Made by a program: the position numbers and the translations under genes. Under the pieces are notes generated by a model. It did no database searches. It worked only from the letters and a program-made list of their open reading frames with translations, and was not told the DNA's origin. From the NCBI GenBank assembly GCA_943323935.2, contig CALPJR020000071.1, forward strand, positions 1 through 5,649: a stretch of DNA of 5,649 bases, in the 5' to 3' direction. The DNA comes from Bifidobacterium breve (GTDB taxonomy: Bacteria; Bacteroidota; Bacteroidia; Chitinophagales; Chitinophagaceae). Below are positions 1-5,026 of the stretch, in pieces. Positions within the stretch are counted from its first letter, which is position 1. Each line of letters opens with the position of its first letter.

Positions 1-123
1 AGGGAGGATGATTTAGAACCTGGATACATTGAACAAACCGATTCTTACGAAACAAAATTTGATCAAAGTACATTTGCGGATGCACCAGAAGATGAAGGTG
101 ATTTTGATCCTAGCTTGAATTAA
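1..123 (+). CDS. C-terminal end of an unidentified protein with an acidic tail (partial)
   Basis: The first 120 bases are open in frame 1 for 40 codons and end at TAA (121-123); the other two forward frames are closed by stop codons within the first 16 bases. The start lies outside the window. The visible tail runs from REDDLEPGY to FDPSLN and is strongly acidic: 14 Asp/Glu against 2 Lys/Arg, with several aromatic residues (Tyr, Phe) spaced among the acids. It looks like a disordered, charged C-terminal extension, as found on many cytoplasmic proteins, and shows no recognisable domain or motif. I do not recognise the family and assign no function. The gene converges on dxs with no bases between the two stop codons, so its transcript must end inside or beyond the dxs coding region. 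That it is coding rests on the open frame, its composition and the neat junction with dxs. Confidence 0.6.
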   Translation, partial: REDDLEPGYIEQTDSYETKFDQSTFADAPEDEGDFDPSLN

Positions 124-2043
124 TTATCCTTCTACTAACACCGATTTTCCTAAAAGATTTTTTACTGCATTGGCAATCGCCATAGCGTCGTAATGACATT
201 CTTGTTGTAATTCTTTTACAGAACCATGTTCCACAATCGTATCAGGTATGCCTAAAATGCGCACTTGACTATGGTAATTATGTGCATTCATGAATTCCAA
301 TACAGCAGAACCTAATCCACCAACAACTGTTGCATCTTCTACAGTCACAACCAGTGCATAGTTTTGGAATACCTCATGCAATAATGCTTCATCGAGTGGT
401 TTTACAAAACGCATATCATAATGCGCAGGATCAATGCCTTCGAGTCTTAAATTGCGAATGGCAGTTTGTGCGTTATTGCCTGGATGTCCAAAAGTAAGAA
501 TAGCCACATCTTTACCTTCTTTTAATCTGCGTCCTTGTCCTATCGCTAATTGTTCGAAAGGCTTCTTCCAATCCACCATCACACCTTCGCCTCTTGGATA
601 ACGAATCACAAAAGGTAAATCAGTTGAAGGTAATTGAGCAGTATACATCATGTTCCTTAATTCTTGCTCATTCATAGGCGCAGCAATAATTAAATTAGGG
701 ATACATCTAAAGAAAGCAATATCATAACAACCATGGTGCGTTGGTCCATCTTCTCCAACCAATCCTGCACGGTCCAAACAAAATATAACAGGTAATTTTT
801 GCAATGCCACATCATGTATCACTTGATCATAGGCGCGTTGCATGAAGGAAGAATAAATATTACAAAAAGCTTTCACACCTTGTGTAGCAAGACCAGCGCT
901 CAATGTCACCGCATGTTGTTCACAGATGCCTACATCAAATGCGCGATCAGGCATCGCTTCCATCATGAATTTCATAGAGGAGCCACTTGGCATAGCAGGT
1001 GTGACACCCATGATCATTGGATTCATTTCTGCTAATTCAACTAAAGTTAATCCAAATACGTCTTGGTATTTTGGTGGCTGAGGTGTCTCAATTTTTTTCT
1101 TAATAATCTCTCCAGTCAATTTATCAAACAATCCTGGCGCATGCCATTTGGTTTGGTCTTTTTCTGCAAGTTCATATCCTTTCCCTTTCACAGTTAGAAT
1201 ATGCAATATTTTAGGTCCTGGAATTTCTCTTAAATCTCTTAATGTATCCACTAAGTTGGTGATATTATGCCCATCAATTGGTCCAAAATATCTTAATTGA
1301 AGTGCTTCAAATAAATTACTACTTTTTGAGACCATCCCTTTCAAACCAGCTTCTACTTTGGAAGCCATCTCTCTTGTAAAGGTTTTTCCAATCGGTAATT
1401 TGCCCATCAATTCCCATAACTCGTCTCTAAACTTATTATAGGTAGGTGAGGTACTAATATCTGTTAAATATTCTTTAAGCGCGCCCACATTTGGGTCGAT
1501 ACTCATACAGTTATCATTCAAAATAATCAAGACATCGCTATCTGCAACACCAGCATGGTTCATGGCTTCGAAGGCCATACCTGCAGTCATAGAACCATCC
1601 CCAATAATCGCAACTGATTTCCTGTCCTCGCCCTTGTATTTAGCAGCCATGGACATCCCTAGTGCGGCCGAAATAGAAGTAGAGGAGTGACCCACGCCAA
1701 ATGTATCGTATGGACTTTCGCTTCGCTTAGGAAAGCCGCTTAATCCCTTGTATTTTCTGTTGGTCACAAATGCATCACGGCGACCAGTCAAAATTTTGTG
1801 ACCATAAGCCTGATGGCCTACGTCCCAAACCAATTGATCATAAGGTGTATTGTATACATAATGCAATGCAACACTTAATTCTACCACACCAAGACTGGCG
1901 GCAAAATGACCTCCATGCACACTCACGATATCAATAATATACTGACGTAATTCATCGCATACCTGGTGTAACTTCTCCCTAGAAACCTTTTTTAGGTCAT
2001 CTGGGGTATCTATATGCTTCAATAATGGTCCTGCCTCAATCAA
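124..2043 (-). CDS. dxs: 1-deoxy-D-xylulose-5-phosphate synthase (Dxs)
   Basis: This thiamine-diphosphate (ThDP) enzyme condenses pyruvate with glyceraldehyde 3-phosphate to 1-deoxy-D-xylulose 5-phosphate, the entry step of the MEP isoprenoid pathway and a precursor for thiamine and pyridoxal synthesis; it acts in the cytoplasm. The 639 residues compare with about 620 in E. coli. The N-terminal ThDP domain has HGGHFAASLG (His46), DVGHQAYGHK (His77), and the metal/ThDP motif GDG at 148-150 leading to NDN at 176-178. The central transketolase-like domain has GICEQHAVT with the likely catalytic Glu375, then DRAGLVGEDGPTHHG (424-438) and RYPRG (481-485). A C-terminal transketolase domain follows. 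No expected residue is missing. The start is TTG at 2043-2041: an in-frame TAA lies five codons upstream, no ATG occurs before residue 130, and GGAG stands 4 nt before the TTG. An ATT one codon earlier is the only other option. It is divergent from the kinase gene. Confidence 0.97.
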   Translation of the reverse strand: MIEAGPLLKHIDTPDDLKKVSREKLHQVCDELRQYIIDIVSVHGGHFAASLGVVELSVALHYVYNTPYDQLVWDVGHQAYGHKILTGRRDAFVTNRKYKGLSGFPKRSESPYDTFGVGHSSTSISAALGMSMAAKYKGEDRKSVAIIGDGSMTAGMAFEAMNHAGVADSDVLIILNDNCMSIDPNVGALKEYLTDISTSPTYNKFRDELWELMGKLPIGKTFTREMASKVEAGLKGMVSKSSNLFEALQLRYFGPIDGHNITNLVDTLRDLREIPGPKILHILTVKGKGYELAEKDQTKWHAPGLFDKLTGEIIKKKIETPQPPKYQDVFGLTLVELAEMNPMIMGVTPAMPSGSSMKFMMEAMPDRAFDVGICEQHAVTLSAGLATQGVKAFCNIYSSFMQRAYDQVIHDVALQKLPVIFCLDRAGLVGEDGPTHHGCYDIAFFRCIPNLIIAAPMNEQELRNMMYTAQLPSTDLPFVIRYPRGEGVMVDWKKPFEQLAIGQGRRLKEGKDVAILTFGHPGNNAQTAIRNLRLEGIDPAHYDMRFVKPLDEALLHEVFQNYALVVTVEDATVVGGLGSAVLEFMNAHNYHSQVRILGIPDTIVEHGSVKELQQECHYDAMAIANAVKNLLGKSVLVEG

Positions 2044-2047
2044 AATG

Positions 2048-2051
2048 CTCC
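2048..2051 (-). promoter_or_regulatory. Shine-Dalgarno-like GGAG before the dxs TTG start
   Basis: On the minus strand GGAG (2051 down to 2048) lies 4 nt before the TTG start of dxs. The spacing is short, but it is the only Shine-Dalgarno-like sequence seen next to a start in this window, and it supports initiation at the non-ATG codon. Seen directly; its function is inferred. Confidence 0.4.
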
Positions 2052-2064
2052 GTTTTTAGTCTTG

Positions 2065-2098
2065 TAAAAGTAAGTTAATAACATAAATTTAAGCCAAA
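2065..2098 (-). promoter_or_regulatory. Possible dxs promoter, imperfect Bacteroidota type
   Basis: Reading the minus strand, TTTG (2098-2095) is followed after 22 nt by TACTTTTA (2072-2065). This resembles the Bacteroidota consensus TTTG, 19 to 21 nt, TAnnTTTG, with the last base wrong and the spacer one base long. Transcription would begin near 2060, giving a leader of roughly 15 to 20 nt that includes the GGAG before the TTG start. It is a weak match in AT-rich DNA. Confidence 0.27.
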
Positions 2099-2182
2099 AG
2101 TTGCATCTTATTTGAGATTGCCGATGAAACATCAATTTGACCATTAATCCAATAAATTAACCCAATATCGTCTTATAGGGTT

Positions 2183-2190
2183 TAAATTTG
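2183..2190 (+). promoter_or_regulatory. TAnnTTTG -7 element directly before the kinase GTG start
   Basis: TAAATTTG is an exact match to the Bacteroidota -7 consensus TAnnTTTG and ends 4 nt before the GTG start of the kinase gene. I see no TTTG at the expected 19 to 21 nt upstream. If used, transcription would start at or within a few bases of the start codon, giving an essentially leaderless mRNA. The rest of the 2044-2194 intergenic region holds no clear hairpin or operator. Confidence 0.35.
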
Positions 2191-2194
2191 AAAG

Positions 2195-3238
2195 GTGAAA
2201 AAACATCAATCAATTTATTGGATCTGTCAGATAGGAGGTTGGATGACTTATGGCTTGACCATTATCTTTTTCTCCTACATGCTCGAGAAACAACTAAGCG
2301 CTGTTTTTTATCCGCGTTTAATTGCGAATGTTTTATTAGGCATTATTGTCACGCATTTGTTTAGAAAGGCGCTGCTGGCTTTATCACTGCATCCTCCCAT
2401 GCCTACTTTTAAATGGGGACAGCTACTTGCATTATTATTGACCTTTGCAAGTGTGTATAGCTTTTTGACAAGTTATGCAGTCGAAATTTTAAAATTTTAT
2501 GATGCTACCAGAAAAGTAACTTTAGAAAGACGTTTTTTAATTAGTTTGGTCATTGATACGCCTATTATTTTTGTATGGGTATCTATTTATATTTTATGGC
2601 ATTATATTGAGTTCACAAATTCCGAAGCCATTCAAAAAGTCAAACTTGAAAGTTTAATTAAGGAATTACAACTTAAGACCATTAAGTCTCAAATGAATCC
2701 GCATTTTATTTTCAATGCACTAAACAGTATTAGAGCATTGGTAGATGAGGATCCACAACGTGCAAGACAAGCCATCACAGAGTTGAGTAATATTTTAAGA
2801 AGCAGTATTCAAGCAGACCAGTCCGAAGTCACGAGTTTGGAAAAAGAATTAAATATTGTCAAGGATTATCTTGCTTTGGAATATATCAGATTTGCAGATA
2901 GATTGATTGTGGAATATGCCATTGATGACAATACACGCAACAATCAAATGCCACCGATGATGTTACAAACCTTAGTGGAGAATGCGATTAAACATGGCCT
3001 AGGCAAGCAGCCTGGCAACTGTTTGATTAAAATTATTTCTACCTACGAGGACAACAAACATTTATTGATGGTTCAAAATACGGGTGTATTAGATCAGGAA
3101 GTAGGCCGTGATGGATTTGGTTTACAGAGCACAAAAAATAGATTGAATATTCTATATCGCGGAAACGCTGCATTTGAAATCTATCAAAGCCAACCAACAC
3201 AGGTAACCGCTAAATTAATTATCCCAATTGCCTCATAG
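2195..3238 (+). CDS. LytS/YehU-type membrane sensor histidine kinase
   Basis: This is an integral membrane sensor kinase that should autophosphorylate on histidine and pass the phosphate to the regulator encoded next door. Of 347 residues, the first 140 or so hold about four hydrophobic membrane segments (roughly 10-28, 41-60, 75-95 and 115-136) with no large extracellular loop, so the ligand is not evident and may be sensed within the membrane. A short helical linker leads to the His_kinase domain: KSQMNPHFIFNALNSI at 164-179 with the phosphorylated His170. The HATPase domain follows, with an N box LVENAIKHG (260-268, Asn263), QNTG (294-297) and a G box GFGL (307-310). Everything needed for activity is present. 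The start is GTG: an in-frame TGA lies two codons upstream and the next ATG would cut into the conserved first helix. It precedes the regulator by 16 nt. The signal and target genes are unknown. Confidence 0.93.
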   Translation: MKKHQSIYWICQIGGWMTYGLTIIFFSYMLEKQLSAVFYPRLIANVLLGIIVTHLFRKALLALSLHPPMPTFKWGQLLALLLTFASVYSFLTSYAVEILKFYDATRKVTLERRFLISLVIDTPIIFVWVSIYILWHYIEFTNSEAIQKVKLESLIKELQLKTIKSQMNPHFIFNALNSIRALVDEDPQRARQAITELSNILRSSIQADQSEVTSLEKELNIVKDYLALEYIRFADRLIVEYAIDDNTRNNQMPPMMLQTLVENAIKHGLGKQPGNCLIKIISTYEDNKHLLMVQNTGVLDQEVGRDGFGLQSTKNRLNILYRGNAAFEIYQSQPTQVTAKLIIPIAS

Positions 3239-3254
3239 TAAAAAATAGTACCCC

Positions 3255-3986
3255 ATGCCCATCAAAGCAATTATTATTGACGACGAAAGACTAGCACGTA
3301 ACGAGTTGAAAAAATTACTGGAACAATATCCAGATATTTCTATCATTGATGAAGCAAGTAATGTAGATGAAGCGGTAGAGAAAATTGATTTATCAAGACC
3401 AGATCTTATTTTTTTAGATATACAAATGCCAGGCAAAACTGGTTTTGATTTATTGGCTGAAATTGAAAAATCTCCACGTGTTATCTTTACCACAGCTTAT
3501 GACGAGTTTGCGTTGAAAGCTTTTGAGGTGAACGCCTTGGACTATTTATTAAAACCAATTGATCCTAAAAGACTAGCCGATGCGATTCAAAAATTACAAT
3601 CAGAAATTGCGCTTGAACAAGCAAGTTTATTGGGTGTAAGCAGAGGGCCATTAACAGAAGTAGACCAGGTGTTTGTAAAAGACGGAGAACGTTGCTGGTT
3701 TGTGAAATTAGCTGAAATTAGATTGTTTGAAAGTGTGGGCAATTACGCGAAAGTGTATTTTTCTACCAACAAACCACTCATCTTAAAATCGCTGAATGCA
3801 TTAGAAGAAAGACTGGACGATCGTGTATTTTTTAGAGCCAACCGCAAACATATCATCAATCTACATTGGATCGAAAAAATTGAACCTTACTTTAATGGAG
3901 GCTTATTAGTAGAATTAAAAGGAGGAGAAAAAATTGAGATCAGCAGACGCCAAACTGTGAAATTTAAAGAAATGATGAGTTTCTAA
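3255..3986 (+). CDS. LytTR-family response regulator
   Basis: This DNA-binding response regulator is the evident partner of the upstream LytS-type kinase. The receiver domain (about 1-118) has the acidic pair Asp9-Asp10, the phosphoacceptor Asp55 in FLDIQMPG, the switch residues Thr79-Thr80 and the KP motif at Lys100-Pro101. After a short linker, the LytTR domain (about 137-243) shows the usual features: FVKDGERCWFV, then IRLFESVGNYAKVYF, FFRANRKHIINLHWIEKI and a final EISRRQTVKFKEMM. LytTR domains bind pairs of short direct repeats near promoters through a beta-sheet fold rather than a helix-turn-helix. The 243-residue length is normal for the family. The ATG at 3255 has no Shine-Dalgarno sequence, and the 16-nt spacing suggests co-transcription with the kinase. 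Its targets cannot be read from the sequence; I saw no clear repeat pair before dxs or before the kinase gene. Confidence 0.95.
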   Translation: MPIKAIIIDDERLARNELKKLLEQYPDISIIDEASNVDEAVEKIDLSRPDLIFLDIQMPGKTGFDLLAEIEKSPRVIFTTAYDEFALKAFEVNALDYLLKPIDPKRLADAIQKLQSEIALEQASLLGVSRGPLTEVDQVFVKDGERCWFVKLAEIRLFESVGNYAKVYFSTNKPLILKSLNALEERLDDRVFFRANRKHIINLHWIEKIEPYFNGGLLVELKGGEKIEISRRQTVKFKEMMSF

Positions 3987-3992
3987 TTGGGC

Positions 3993-4739
3993 TTAATTCA
4001 AACCATGAATTGCATCTGCAATCATTTGGATTAAGAGCGGATCTTTTTCAATAGCATTTCCAACGACGATAATATCCGCGCCTGCTTTGCAGTTTTCAAT
4101 TGCTTTTTCGGGCGTAGTGATACCACCACCAACAATGATGGGTGCTTTTACATGCTTTGCAACCTGTTGGATCATGCTTGTAGGAATGGCATTTCTTGCA
4201 CCACTGCCTGCATCCATATAAATCACCTTCAAGCCTAGCATCTCACCTGCCATGGCGGTACAAGCTGCAATATCATTTTTATTCGCAGGAATAGGGTTGG
4301 TATTGGAAATATAAGACACTGTGGTTGGGGATCCACCATCAATTAACATATAACCGACAGGTATAATCTCTAATCCACTTTGTCTAACAAATGGGGCACT
4401 AATGACATGTTGGCCAATGAGTAATTCAGGGTTTCTTCCAGAAATCAAAGAAAGGTACAATAAGGCATCCGCCTTTGGGGTGATCTGGTCTGGGGATCCA
4501 GGGAAAAGCACAACTGGTATAGCACAGGCCTTTTTGATTTGAGCGACTACTTGGTCTAAAGTATCCGTCACCACTAAGCTACCACCTACAAAAATAAAGT
4601 CTATTTTAAATTGTACAGCAAGATCTATTGTCTTCTGTAAATCAACATCATCAAGCTTGTCAGGGTCTATTAGGACTGCAAATGCCTTTTGTTGTTTTGT
4701 TTTTTTATCTAGGATATTTTGATATACTTGGTTGCTCAT
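3993..4739 (-). CDS. Geranylgeranylglyceryl phosphate synthase, group II (PcrB/GGGPS family)
   Basis: This TIM-barrel prenyltransferase family joins a polyprenyl diphosphate, normally geranylgeranyl diphosphate, to sn-glycerol 1-phosphate, the first committed step of archaeal ether lipid synthesis. In 248 residues I see the metal-binding IDPDK (24-28), VGGS (51-54), VVLFPGSPDQI (76-86), LLYLSLISGRNPELL (93-107), PVGYMLIDGG (127-136), the phosphate-binding YMDAGSGA (174-181), GGGITTPEKA (204-213) and DIIVVGNAIEKDP (222-234). The AGSGA form, rather than the YSGTYG form of Bacillus PcrB, marks group II, which contains archaeal and Bacteroidota enzymes; Bacteroidota members have been shown to make the C20 product. 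Specificity here is inferred. I chose ATG at 4739; a TTG three codons upstream would add only three residues (Met-Trp-Gln). It converges on the regulator gene with 6 nt between stop codons and diverges from the reductase gene. Confidence 0.93.
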   Translation of the reverse strand: MSNQVYQNILDKKTKQQKAFAVLIDPDKLDDVDLQKTIDLAVQFKIDFIFVGGSLVVTDTLDQVVAQIKKACAIPVVLFPGSPDQITPKADALLYLSLISGRNPELLIGQHVISAPFVRQSGLEIIPVGYMLIDGGSPTTVSYISNTNPIPANKNDIAACTAMAGEMLGLKVIYMDAGSGARNAIPTSMIQQVAKHVKAPIIVGGGITTPEKAIENCKAGADIIVVGNAIEKDPLLIQMIADAIHGLN

Positions 4740-4745
4740 CTGCCA

Positions 4746-4753
4746 CAAAATTA
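4746..4753 (-). promoter_or_regulatory. TAnnTTTG -7 element before the GGGP synthase ATG
   Basis: On the minus strand TAATTTTG (4753-4746) exactly fits the Bacteroidota -7 consensus and ends 6 nt before the chosen ATG at 4739. No TTTG is found at the expected upstream spacing. If active, it would place the transcription start almost on the ATG. This also argues against the TTG three codons upstream, which overlaps the element. Confidence 0.35.
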
Positions 4754-4757
4754 TCTA

Positions 4758-4788
4758 TTTTAGCCATATAATCCTTGACTTACTTTTG
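4758..4788 (+). promoter_or_regulatory. Candidate nrdJ promoter with a long leader
   Basis: TACTTTTG (4781-4788) matches TAnnTTTG exactly. A TTTT (4758-4761) lies 19 nt upstream, where TTTG is expected, so this is the best promoter match in the window. A start near 4793 would give nrdJ a leader of about 230 nt that carries the hairpin and the DnaA-like boxes. A weaker -7 match, TAGCTTTT (4969-4976), would give a leader of about 50 nt and lacks an upstream element. Confidence 0.38.
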
Positions 4789-4844
4789 ATATACAAAAAA
4801 AAACGGTTAATCAAGCTTTTTTTTCTCAAGAAACTAACAATGGC

Positions 4845-4920
4845 TGGGGATAAATCGTCAAATTCAACCGGGATAGCCGGTTTGAAATTGTTCACATTGA
4901 TTTTCCACATCTGTTGATAT
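4845..4920. promoter_or_regulatory. Cluster of DnaA-box-like 9-mers upstream of nrdJ
   Basis: Against the DnaA box TTATCCACA, the region has TTTTCCACA at 4901-4909 (plus, one mismatch, fits the relaxed TTWTNCACA), TGGGGATAA at 4845-4853 (minus, one mismatch), TTGTTCACA at 4888-4896 (plus, two mismatches) and TGTTGATAT at 4912-4920 (minus, two mismatches). The last three sit within 33 nt. The best single site is plausible, while the weaker ones could be chance in AT-rich DNA. DnaA boxes are known in the E. coli nrdAB promoter, so control of a reductase gene is a reasonable reading; a replication origin is a less likely one. Confidence 0.25.
4860..4889 (+). other. GC-rich hairpin in the presumed nrdJ leader
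   Basis: AACCGG (4866-4871) pairs perfectly with CCGGTT (4877-4882) around a 5-nt loop GATAG. Allowing one bulged T (4883), the stem continues with TTC (4863-4865) against GAA (4884-4886), then an A-A mismatch and two further A-T pairs. No T run follows, so it does not look like an intrinsic terminator in either direction. It could be an RNA structure in a long 5' leader or a protein-binding dyad. Confidence 0.4.
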
Positions 4921-5026
4921 TTCAGTTGCCAAAGTCTCAACATAGAACAATATTTTCGTCTACCCGTATAGCTTTTTAAAATCTCTCCGGGGGACCACGT
5001 AATTACTATAAAAATTGAATTAGACC

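Larger units (their letters stand above)
4740..5026. other. Divergent intergenic region between the GGGP synthase and nrdJ genes
   Basis: This 287-nt region separates two divergent starts and is the longest stretch without a confident gene. It contains promoter-like -7 matches facing both ways (4746-4753 minus, 4781-4788 plus), an A9 run (4795-4803) and a T8 run (4817-4824), a GC-rich hairpin (4860-4889), several DnaA-box-like 9-mers (4845-4920), and a CCGGGGG patch (4987-4993) before an A-rich approach to the nrdJ ATG. Short frames on both strands are open here but are not convincing genes. I saw no NrdR-box palindrome and no B12-box pattern of a cobalamin riboswitch, judged by eye only. Confidence 0.7.

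Noticed and set aside
799..1035. Plus-strand open frame opposite dxs.
   Set aside because: It is antisense to a strongly conserved part of dxs, is rich in His and Cys from reverse-complemented codons, and has no family resemblance.
3233..3493. Minus-strand open frame opposite the response regulator receiver domain.
   Set aside because: It is serine-rich antisense reading of a clear receiver domain.
3994..4012. Small inverted repeat AATTCA / TGAATT between the convergent regulator and GGGP synthase stops, as a bidirectional terminator.
   Set aside because: The stem is six A/T-rich pairs plus one wobble, lies mostly within the GGGP synthase coding end, and has no T run on either side.
4327..4501. 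GGGGATCCA occurring twice (4327-4335 and 4493-4501) as a possible repeat element.
   Set aside because: Both copies encode Gly-Ser-Pro in conserved motifs of the GGGP synthase and reflect the same codon choice.
4795..4824. A9 and T8 runs as a hairpin or terminator.
   Set aside because: The pairing would be A-T only around a 13-nt loop, with no GC core; it is better seen as AT-rich promoter-region sequence.
4840..4917. A 25-residue plus-strand peptide (MAGDKSSN to FHIC) in the presumed nrdJ leader.
   Set aside because: It is short, has no ribosome binding site, lies over the hairpin and DnaA-like boxes, and shows no run of regulatory codons as in an attenuator peptide.
4755..4943. A 62-codon minus-strand frame in the intergenic region, ending 15 nt before the GGGP synthase ATG, which could be read as a first gene of its operon.
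   Set aside because: The frame is open and its codons look acceptable, but I recognise no family, there is no ribosome binding site, the C-terminal third is lysine-, isoleucine- and phenylalanine-rich as expected from AT-rich DNA, and it covers the promoter-like elements and hairpin. Conservation in relatives would change this view.
4789..5026. Cobalamin riboswitch before the B12-dependent reductase.
   Set aside because: I could not find the conserved B12-box and core sequences by eye; only a single hairpin is visible. A covariance model search would settle it.
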